A DNA stretch of 64,000 bases, taken from assembly GCA_964017045.1 (NCBI GenBank), contig OZ024802.1:6184413-6248412 (forward strand), in the 5' to 3' direction. The translations under genes and the position numbers were made by a program. The notes below the pieces were generated by a model that was not told the DNA's origin, made no database searches, and worked only from the letters and a program-made list of their open reading frames with translations. How positions within the stretch are numbered: position 1 is the stretch's first letter; each line of letters starts with the position of its first letter. Below are positions 45,181 through 57,300 of this stretch, one piece after another. Source of the stretch: Omphiscola glabra. Taxonomy: Eukaryota; Mollusca; Gastropoda; Lymnaeidae.

Positions 45181-45352
45181 TATAAGCCAGATACAAAAGT
45201 CTTAACAATTTGAAACGCTTCCAATTCTTGTATTTTTTAATGGGCCCAAAGAAGAGATCCTTACCCCTCCGAATCCTGACATAAAAACCACAACTATTTT
45301 TATAATGTGTAACGTGTCATATTTCCAAAATCTTTGTTGGATTTCAGACGAC

Positions 45353-48300
45353 ATGTTTCTAAAGGTGTTTTTTTTATTCACTGGTCTGGTGGCCTCTGTA
45401 CAGTCGGGTAAGTCTTTTTCTGGTGGCCTCTGTACAGTCGGGTAAGTCTTTTTCTGGTGGCCTCTGTACAGTCGGGTAAGTCTTTTTCTGATTGCCTCCG
45501 TACAATCGGGTAAGTCTTTTTCTGGCGGATCCGTACAGTCAGATAAGTGATCCTTTGGTGGTCCCCGTACAGTCAGATAAGTGATCCTTTGGTGGTCCCC
45601 GTACAGTCAGATAAGTGATCTTATGGTGGTCCCCGTACAGTCAGATAAGTCATCCTATGGTGGTCCCCGTACAGTTAGATAAGTCATCCCATGGTGGTCC
45701 CCGTACAGTTAGATAAGTGATCCTATGGTGGTCCCCGTACAGTCAGATAAGTGATCCTATGGTGGTCCCCGTACAGTCAGATAAGTGATCCTATGGTGGT
45801 CCCTGTACAGTCAGATAAGTCATCCTATGGTGGTCCCCGTACAGTCAGATAAGTGATCCTATGGTGGCATCTGTGCAATCACTTTAAGTAGTATTAAGTG
45901 TAATACGAGCGTTCGGGATAATCCGCTGTTTAGCTGGTCAGTGAATGTTTATCACTGTCTTTGACCAGCAGAATTGCTCAGTCTCCAGCATTAATCAAAC
46001 AAACAAACAAAATTATTCACAACAAAAACTTTGTTTTTAAAATCTAAATCGACCAAATCTTTTATGAAACAAAAGAAAACAAAAAAAAAAACAAATAGAA
46101 AATATCCCCAAAAATTTATCTCTTTAAATTGTGAGATACTTGGTTTACAACAACTCAAATTGGTCCACGCACATGACATAGACAAAGATATAGACCATGT
46201 TGAGTTAAGTTTTATTTGTAGTAAAAGATATAAATATTCGGAAAATCATAATAGACTGTGGCGAACATAAGGGGTGCGAAGGAGTTGTTCATGTGTTTAG
46301 GTTGCGCACTTGTAGGACTCGCCCGGGCGCAATTTTGTCAAAGTACGCCACTGATAAGACATACTATAATCCTCAAACATATAGACGCCACCATGGCCAA
46401 CTACACAATATTTATTCATATTTAAGTACCATTAAACTAAAAATATTTTGATAACCAAAATTAATTGAGTTCATGCATGAATGTTTTGTTGTTGTTTTTT
46501 TGTGAATCCCAGCATGCAGTGCAGGCCGTACCAAACGTGAACTCAGGGGCGCCTGGATAGCCACCGTGAGTAACATTGACTGGCCAAAGTCCAGCACCCG
46601 TACGACAAGTCAGAACGAGGCTGACCTCAAGGCTTTGTTAGACTCGCTCCATTCTCAAACGATCAACGCCGTCTTCTTTCAGGTAAGTCATGGAATAGCA
46701 CATTACATTTACTCATTAGATAACAGGTCAAATAGAACTGGTCAAATAGAACTGGTCAAATAGAACTGGTCAAATAGAACTGATATAGAATTGGTCAAAT
46801 AGAACTGATATCTAATAGGTCAAAAAGAACTAATATAGAATAGGTCAAATAGAACTTATATAGAATAGGTCAAATGGAACTAATATAGAATTGGTCAAAT
46901 GGAACTAATATAGAATAGGCCAAATGGAACTAATATATAATAGGTCAAATGGAACTAATATAGAATAGGTCAAATGGAACTGATATAGAATAGGTCAAAT
47001 GGAATTGATATAGAATAGGTCAAATGGAACTAATATAGAATAGGTCAAATGGAACTAATATAGAATAGGTCAAATGGAACTGATATAGAATAGGTCAAAT
47101 GGAACTAATATAGAATAGGTCAAATGGAACTAATATAGAATAGGTCAAATGGAACTGATATAGAATAGGTCAAATGGAACTAATATAGAAGAGGTCAAAT
47201 GGAACTGATATAGAATAGGTCAAATAAAACTAATATAGAATAGGTCAAATATAAATGGAAGAATATAAAAAAATAGTATCTAACTAATATAGAATAGGTC
47301 AAATGGAACTGATATAGAATAGGTCAAATGGAACTAATATATAATAGGTCAAATGGAACTAATATAGAATAGGTCAAATGGAGCTAATATAGAATAGGTC
47401 AAATGGAACTAATATAGAATAGGTCAAATGGAACTGATATAGAATAGGTCAAATGGAACTGATATAGAATAGGTCAAATGGAACTGATATAGAATAGGTC
47501 AAATGGAACTGATATAGAATAGGTCGAATGGAACTAATATAGAATATGTCAAATGGAACTAATATAGAAGAGGTCAAATATAAATGGAAGAATATAAAAA
47601 AATAGTATCTAAGACATCGGTTAACAACCTGTGGGTTGCGACCCCTTAGGGGGACGAACGACCCTTACACAGGGGTGTAAGATCATCTGAAAACACATAT
47701 TTATGGAATAGCAACGAAAATAATTTTATGGTTGGGGGTCACCACAACATAAGGAGCGGTTTAGAAGGGTGGCGGCATTAGGAAGATTGAGAACCACTGA
47801 TCTAAGAGGAATAATATCACCAATATTTTTTACATGTAGAATTTGATAGATTTCCAATTCAACACATTGGGTACAACACGTTGGGTGCAACACGTGGGGT
47901 ACAGCACATGGGTACAGCGAATTGGGTACAACACGTTGGGTACAACACTTTGAGTACAGCACATTAGGAACAACACGTTGGGTACAGCACATTGGGTACA
48001 GCACGTTGGGTACAGCACACTTGTTACAGAACTTTGGGTACAACACGTTGGGTACAGCACGCTGGGTACAACACGTTGGGTACAGCACGTTGGGTACAGC
48101 ACGTTGGGTACAGCACGTTGGGTACAGCACGTTGGGTACAACACATTGGGTACAGCACGTTGGGTACAGCACGTTAGGTACAAGATGTTTGGTACAGCAC
48201 ACTTTTATTAAATACAACTAGTGGGGAAATAACCCCTAGAACACAGGGGTAATGTTGATCAATTCAGAGGGTAGAGTAAAACTGTACTGTTGTAGTAATC

Positions 48301-51300
48301 TTAAAGGCTAGAGTAAAACTGTACCGTTGTAGTAATCTTAAAGGCTAGAGTAAAACTGTACCGTTGTAGTAATCTTAAAGGCTAGAGTAAAACTGTACCG
48401 TTGTAGTAATCTTAAAGGCACTAGTAATCGTAAAACTGTACACTGTACTGTTGTAGTAATCTTAAAGGCTAGAGTAAAACTGTAAACTGTACTGTTGGAT
48501 TAATCTTAAAGGCTAGAGTAAAACTGTACTGTTGTAGTAATCTTAAAGGCTAGAGTAAAACTGTACTTTTGTAGTAATCTTAAACAAGAATTTGATCTGC
48601 ATTTAATCCGGTCAAATATTCTTTTGGCTTGGTGGCTTCAATGACACCATGACATCCATTGGTGGCACCAATGACACCATGAAATCCATTGGTGGCATCA
48701 ATGACACCATGACCTTCATTGGGGGCTCCAATGACACCATGACATCCATTGGTGGCATCAATGACACTATGACATGCATCAGTGGCACCAATGACACCAT
48801 GACATTCATTGGTGGCACCAATGACACCATGACATTCATTGGTGGCACCAATGACACCATGACATTCGTTGGTGGCACCAATAACACCATGACACCCAGT
48901 CGTTTGTAGCTGGTAATGAAGACTTATTGAGAGATGGCTGGGGAATTGTCCATAATTAATTGTGCACGTCTTAAACGTACAGACATGTATCAAACAAAGA
49001 GCCCCACCTTTGACCCCCTAGGTGCGACCTGCTGGGGACGCCTTCTACCACTCGACCATCGAGCCATGGAGCACATGGCTGACCGGACATCAGGGGACGG
49101 CCCCAAGTCCAGCCTGGGATCCACTCCAGTTCTTGGTGACCGAGGCACATTCCAGAAATATCGAAGTCCACGCTTGGTTTAATCCATATAGGTAAGTCTC
49201 ACCTATTCATGTAGGTAAGTCTCACTAATCCATATATGGGTAGGCTATAAAGGCAAGTCTCACTAATTCGTTACTAAGTAGTTTATAAAAGTAAGTCTCA
49301 CTAATTCATATAGGTAGGTTATAAAGTTATGTCTCACTAATTCATACATGATACAGGTAAGTCTCACTAATTCTTATAGGAATGTCTTGCAAATAGTACT
49401 AATATATACAGGTGTTTCTTTCCAATCAGTAATGCTACACAATCTAACTGGTGATCATCAGTCTCTGAATGAATTCATCAATTTCAAATTACATTTTCTT
49501 ACCGTTGTTACGTAGCCTCGTTATTATCGTCCATCAGGGCGCGATCTGGATCAACATCCACAACTGGACTGGCGGCCAATCACATGGCTAGGGCTATCCC
49601 CGCGCATGCGCACCCATACGGCGGCAATCTGTGGATGGATCCAGGGAGTAAAGAAGTTCAGGTACAAAGTCCAAGGAGGGTATATTGACCAACTGCAGGG
49701 GATCACTGCATGCTAAAAAAAAATGTGAAGCTTTTCTCAAAGAAATTCAATGAATTTTTTCATTGACACCCCGTGGGCACTCTTTATGACTAGTAACTAA
49801 ATGTTAAATAAAACCCTGACCTTGTAACGTGATCATGTTTAAACACATTGCCTTCACTGCCCACTCTAGGACGGAGTTAACGCCGTTATCATGTTTAAAC
49901 ACTTTGTCTTCACTGTCCACTCTAGGACAGAGTTAATGCCGTGATCATGTTTAAACGCATTGTCTTCACTGTCCACTCTAGGACAGTGTTAACGCCGTTA
50001 ACATGTTTAAACACTTTGTCTTCACTGTCCACTCTAGGACAGACATTTACGCCGTGATCATGTTTAAACACATTGTCTTCACTGCCCACTCTAGGACAGA
50101 GTTAATGCCGTGATCATGGATGTTGTCACGAGATACGACATTGATGGTGTCCACTTTGATGACTATTTTTATCCATACCCAACAGCTGACCCATTCCCTG
50201 ACACCACAACATGGAACGCTTACAAGGTGAGTAACAACAAAGTCCTGATGTCCTCGCAGCTTAGGACATACACTTTACCTTAGTCGCTAGTGTTGTACTT
50301 ATATCTCCTTCATAAACTTTACCTTAGGCGACAATGTTGTACTTGTATCTCCTTCATAAACTATACCTTAGGCGATAATGTTGTACTTATATCTCCTTCC
50401 ACTTAAGAACAAATGTTCAACGCATTTAATTATTGCTAATAAATAGGACTTAAAATCACTTTCTTTCATTACAGCGAGAGAGTCAGATGTGAGGTTGAAC
50501 ATATCTCTACTTGAACTTAGGAGTTACAATTGATGTTCAAACTCCCTTAGAGCTTAGATGGCCAAACTCTCTTAAAGCTTAGATGGCCAAACTCTATTAA
50601 AGCTTAGATGGCCAAACTCCCTTAGAGCTTATATGGCCAAACTCTCTTAGAGCTTAGATGGCCAAACTCCCTTAAAGCTTAGATGGCCAAACTCCCTTAG
50701 AGCTTATATGGCCAAACTCGCTTAAAGCTTAGATGGCCAAACTCTCTTAAAGCTTAGATGACCAAACTCTCTTAGAGCTTAGATGGCCAAACTCTCTTAG
50801 AGCTTAGATGGCCAAACTCCATTAGGGCTTAGATGGCCAAACTCTCTTAGAGCTTAGATGACCAAACTCTCTTAGAGCTTAGATGGCCAAACTCACTTAG
50901 AGCTTAGATGGCCAAACTCACTTAGAACTTAGATGGCCAAACTCACTTAGAGCTTAGATGACCAAACTCTCTTAGAGCTTAGATGGCCAAACTCACTTAG
51001 AGCTTAGATGACCAAACTCTCTTAGAGCTTAGATGGCCAAACTCACTTAGAGCTTAGATGGCCAAACTCACTTAGAACTTAGATGGCCAAACTCACTTAG
51101 AGCTTAGATGACCAAACTCTCTTAGAGCTTAGATGGCCAAACTCACTTAGAGCTTAGATGGCCAAACTCACTTAAAGCTTAGATGGCCAAACTCTCTTAG
51201 AGCTTAGATGGCTAAACTCTCTTAGAGCTTAGATGACCAAACTCTCTTAGAGCTTAGATGACCAAACTCTCTTAAAGCTTAGATGACCAAACTCCCTTAG

Positions 51301-54300
51301 AGCTTAGATGACCAAACTCCCTTAGAGCTTAGATGACCAAACTCCATTTGGGCTTAGATGGACAAACTCCCTAAGGGCTTAGATGGCCAAACTCTCTTAG
51401 GGCTTAGATGGCCAAACTCCATAAAGCTTAGATAGTAAAACTCCCTTACGGGAAATATAAAAACATTTATAATACTGAACTATACAAATGTAAGGTTATC
51501 ATAGTAATTGTAACTGATTCCTCTCCAAATAAAGAAATAGGACTTAATCTAATCTAGCGTATTTTTAACATTCCTGAATTTAGTCGTGGATTTTGCAACT
51601 TAAAAGTGACAGGTTTTAAATTTTTTTATAAAGTTAACAATATAAGATGTTGGCATGGTTTTATATTTCATTATAACTCTGTATGACATGCTTTAATATG
51701 TGTTTTTAACCTTTGAACCAACCACGACTGACACACCTATGACGTCATTTCCTCCTGTATTCTCTCGAATCACAGAACGCCGGCGGTCAGCTGTCACATG
51801 CAGACTGGAGACGTGACAATGTCAACAAACTCATAGAGCGGCTCTCAACAAAGTAAGCTCTCGGACAACTTCATTTGACAAGTGTTACATCAGTTAAGAC
51901 ATGGCCGGAGTTTTGGGGAACATTTATAAAAGTTAAAATCACTTTCAGAACAAAAAAAGATGGCGTCGCCATGCAGTAGGCCCCGTAACTCTGCTAAATT
52001 ACTTTGATATATTTTGTTATTATTAAATACTAAATTGGAAAGGCAAATTTGCTGCTTAATTGCTCCATATCTCTGATGAAAGCTAAGTACAACTTTAAAA
52101 CTTTAGGGTTGGGGGGGGGGGGGGACAGTGTAATATTTTTTTATTAGGGTGGTCCAAATATTTTGAAAATAGTCTCTCTTAGTTTGGTAGCAGAGAGAGG
52201 TGTGTCTCTAATGAAGAAGTTTAACAGCATAGAAAGGTGTGTCTCTCTTACATGAGTTTAATAGCAGAGAGAGGTGTGTCTCCCATGCAGGAGTTAAACT
52301 GCAGACACAGGTGTGTCTCTTATGCAGGAGTTCAACGGCAGACAAAGGTGTGTCTCTTATGCAGCAGTTTAACTGCAGACAAAGGTGTGTCTCTCATGGA
52401 TGAGTTTATCAGCATTTTAACTCAGGAGGGGTAACAGAACCAATACTTGGTATAGGTAGTTCAGGAGAGTCGTCGACGTTCACCTGACCCTAAGAAAACA
52501 CCACTGACCACAGATGTCACTTTGGACTTGAAAAGATAGCCACTGAACACTGACTCACATATCATGAGTCCATTCTTAATGTGTGTGCCAAGTCTTGTGT
52601 TGTGTATCTACAATTCTATGTAATACAAAGGGTTTGATCTAGGTTGCAATGGTCAGCACTATAGAACACTATACTAATTAACTCATTCGTTGAGCTACCT
52701 GAAAACGCTCATAAAAACCCACGATATTTTGCAGATCTTCATTTTGTATATAGCAGTGCATACTGGGTGGGCCAGTCCATTGAAAATGTAAAGTTAGTTT
52801 ATTTACTAAATATTGAGGACCAGCGCAATGTTTCTGGGTTTCATTTTGCTCAAGGGTAGATATCCATTGTAGAAAATATCAATGATAGAAAATGTCAATG
52901 ATATAAAATATCCAGCGAAGAAAAATAACTATCAATAATTTTATATTTTACAACATGAAAAATCAAGCATAGATTGCAACAGGTGTGTGTTCTTCTCTAA
53001 CCAGCATGCACCAGGCTAAGCCATGGATTAAGTTCGGAGTCAGTCCTTTTGGAATATGGAAATCTGGCCAACCGGCCGGCGTTGTGGGTGAGCAATAGTT
53101 TCTGTACATACATTACTATATGTACATTCCTACTTTATGTACATTCATACTTTATGTGCATTCCTACTTTATGTACATTCCTACTTTATGTACATTCCTA
53201 CTTTATGTACATTCCTACTTTATGTACATTCCTACTTTATGTACATTCCTACTTTATGTACATTCCTACTTTATGTACATTCATACTTTATGTGCATTCC
53301 TACTTATGTACATTCCTACTTTATGTACATTCCTACTTTATGTACATTCCTACTTTATGTACATTCCTACTTTATGTACATTCCTACTTTATGTACATTC
53401 CTACTTTATGAACAGTCCTACTTTATGAACAGTCCTACTTTAAGAACAGTCCTACTTTATGAACAGTCCTACTTTATGAACAGTCCTACTTTATGAACAG
53501 TCCTACTTTATGTACATTCATACTTTATGTGCATTCCTACTTTATGTGCATTCCTACTTTATGTACATTCCTACTTTATGTACATTCCTACTTTATGTAC
53601 ATTCCTACTTTATGAACAGTACTACTTTATGAACAGTCCTACTTTAAGAACATTCCTACTTTATGAACAGTCCTACTTTATGAACAGTCCTACTTTATGT
53701 ACATTCATACTTTATGTGCATTCCTACTTTATGTACATTCCTACTTTATGTACATTCCTACTTTATGTACATTCCTACTTTATGTGCATTCATACTTTAT
53801 GTACATTCCTACTTATGTACATTCCTACTTTATGTACATTCCTACTTTATGTACATTCCTACTTTATGTACATTCCTACTTTATGTACATTCCCACTTTA
53901 TGAACAGTCCTACTTTATGAACAGTCCTACTTTAAGAACAGTCCTACTTTATGAACAGTCCTACTTTATGAACAGTCCTACTTTATGAACAGTCCTACTT
54001 TAAGAACAGTCCTACTTTAAGAACAGTCCTACTTTATGAACAGTCCTACTTTATGAACAGTCCTACTTTATGAACAGTCCTACTTTATGAACAGTCCTAC
54101 TTTATGAACAGTCCTACTTTATGAACAGTCCTACTTTATGAACAGTCCTACTTTTAGAACAGTCCTACTTTAAGAACAGTCCTTCTTTATGAACAGTCCT
54201 ACTTTATGAACAGTCCTACTTTATGAACAGTCCTACTTTAAGAACAGTCCTACTTTAAGAACAGTCCTTCTTTATGAACAGTCCTACTTTATGAACGGTC

Positions 54301-57300
54301 CTACTTTAAGAACAGTCCTACTTTATGAACAGTCCTTCTTTATGAAAAGTCCTACTTTATGAACGGTCCTACTTTAAGAACAGTCCTACTTTAAGAACAG
54401 TCCTTCTTTATGAACAGTCCTACTTTATGAACGGTCCTACTTTAAGAACAGTCCTACTTTAAGAACAGTCCTTCTTTATGAACAGTCCTACTTTATGAAC
54501 GGTCCTACTTTAAGAACAGTCCTACTTTATGAACAGTCCTACTTTATGAACAGTCCTACTTTATGAACAGTGCTACTTTAAGAACAGTCCTACTTTAAGA
54601 ACAGTCCTACTTTATGAACAGTCCTACTTTATGAACAGTCCTACTTTATGAACAGTCCTACTTTATGAACAGTCCTACTTTTAGAACAGTCCTACTTTAA
54701 GAACAGTCCTTCTTAATGAACAGTCCTACTTTATGAGCAGTCCTACTTTATGAACAGTCCTACTTTAAGAACAGTCCTACTTTAAGAACAGTCCTTCTTT
54801 ATGAACAGTCCTACTTTATGAACAGTCCTACTTTAAGAACAGTCCTACTTTAAGAACAGTCCTTCTTTATGAACAGTCCTACTTTATGAACGGTCCTACT
54901 TTAAGAACAGTCCTACTTTATGAACAGTCCTACTTTATGAACAGTCCTACTTTATGAACAGTCCTACTTTAAGAACAGTCCTACTTTAAGAACAGTCCTA
55001 CTTTATGAACAGTCCTACTTTATGAACAGTCCTACTTTATGAACAGTCCTACTTTATGAACAGTCCTACTTTTAGAACAGTCCTACTTTAAGAACAGTCC
55101 TTCTTTATGAACAGTCCTACTTTATGAGCAGTCCTACTTTATGAACAGTCCTACTTTAAGAACAGTCCTACTTTAAGAACAGTCCTTCTTTATGAACAGT
55201 CCTACTTTATGAACAGTCCTACTTTATGAACAGTCCTACTTTATAGAGCCGAATCTTGGAGAAAAACAACGAGTATTACAGAGAAAGCACAGACCTTTAT
55301 AAAAACATGCCTTAGAAAGATCCTGAACATCAAATGGCCAAACACCATCACCAACAATGACTTACTAGAAAGGACTTACAATGAGCATATTGCTGAAGAC
55401 GTCATAAGGAAAAGATGGAGGTGGATATGGCACACTCTTCGTAAACCCCAGGTAACATCACTCGACAATCCCTAACATGGAATCCACAGGGACAAAGAAA
55501 GCCAGGAAGACCTAAGAATACTTGGACATCCGATCTGGAGGCAGACACACACAGTATGGGATAGACCTGGAAGCAACGGGAAAGGACATCACAGGACTGA
55601 GATGAAAGGATAATTCTTGTAGAAAGTCTATTCCCCAGATGCCATAATGTAAGAATATCAATTAGATGAATTTCACCACATGAATTTAGTACACCGGGAC
55701 AGCAGTAGGAGTTGTCATCCTTTATCAACAACCTAAAAACATTTGGAACTCCAAACAGAATTTGTGACGCACTAAACGGACCGACTTCTCCCCACGCAAC
55801 TGACAACAACTACACAAAACATTCGGGCCAAACTTAACAAATCTAAACTTGGTGTGAGTGGTTGCGGCGTTGCAGTCAAACAGATCAGACATAATTGTAA
55901 CAGTTGTCGATGGTTTGTCTTAGCAGACATTACAATATATATATATGAACAGTTTGTCTGGTCAGATATTGCAACACACCATTAAGGACCCAGGGCCGCG
56001 ACGAAGAAATGATTTTTGTAGGAGAAAAAGAGTGAATTAAACGTCAGGGGATCTCACCTCTCGTTGTTTAGGTACCTCAAGCGTGGACGCCCTCTACGCC
56101 GACTCCAGGCACTGGCTACAGAAGGGATGGATTGATTACATCGCCCCGCAACTGTACTGGGTCATTGACGGACCACAAAGTTTTACCAAACTCATTGATT
56201 GGTGGTCTGACCCGGCCCAGAACCCGTTACATCGTCATGTGTATGCGGGCTTGGCGGATTACAGGTTTGAGAGCTGATGTTTGTTTTGTTTGATAGTGGC
56301 TGATGTGGAGGTGGAGGTGAAGGTGGATTTGGGGGTAAAGGTGGAGGTGAAGGTGGAGTCGAGGGGGGGAAGGTGAAGATGAAAGTGAGGGTGAAGGTGG
56401 AGGTGAAGGTGGACTTGGAGGTGAAGGTGGAAGTGGAGGTGAGGTGGAAGGTGAAGGTGGATGTGAAGTACGTCGACTCCGTGGACTTCGCCTTCAGGAT
56501 AAGCAAGGCCGAGAAGTCAATTGGTCTCATCCATCATCATTACTTTTGGCGATAACAAATTGTTACTTATTGTATTTAAAGCCATTTTTTTACATTGATG
56601 AAACATCCTTGTATCGACCTTAACCAGCTCCATGGTGAAACACCCTTGTATCGACCTTAACCAGCACCACTATGAAACACCCTTGTATCAACCTTAAACA
56701 GCGCCATGATGAAACATCCTTGTATCGACCTTAACCAGCACCACGATGAAACACCATTGTATCAACCTTAAGCCATGCCATGATGAAACACCCTTGTATG
56801 TGCCATGTAGTATTTAGATGTAAATCAACTGATGTTCCATTTTTTGTATATGTGTCCCATGCTAACAGAATCCTTGCCAACAACTGGAGCCCTAATGAGA
56901 TCCTCCACCAGATCCAACTGACCCAGGCCAGGACCAATCACAACGTCTGGGGAGTCATACACTACAGCGCCAAACATGTGGACACGAACGTGCATGTAAG
57001 TAGCACTCTCTCCTCGGCTGGGGCGTCATACACTACAGCACCAAACACGTGGACATGAACGTGCATGTAAGTAGCACTCTCTCCTCGGCTCGGGCGTCAT
57101 ACACTACAGCACCAAACACGTGGACACGAACGTGCATGTAAGTAGCCCTCTCTCCTCGGCTGGGGCGTCATACACTACAGCACCAAACACGTGGACATGA
57201 ACATGCATGTAAGTAGCACTCTCTCCTCGGCTGGGGAGTCATACACTACAGCACCAAACACGTGGACATGAACATGCATGTAAGTAGCACTCTCTCCTCG

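Noticed and set aside
53049..53988. Tyr/Phe-rich open frames of 100-150 codons
   Set aside because: Translation of the 17-bp array, interrupted by stops whenever a variant unit occurs.
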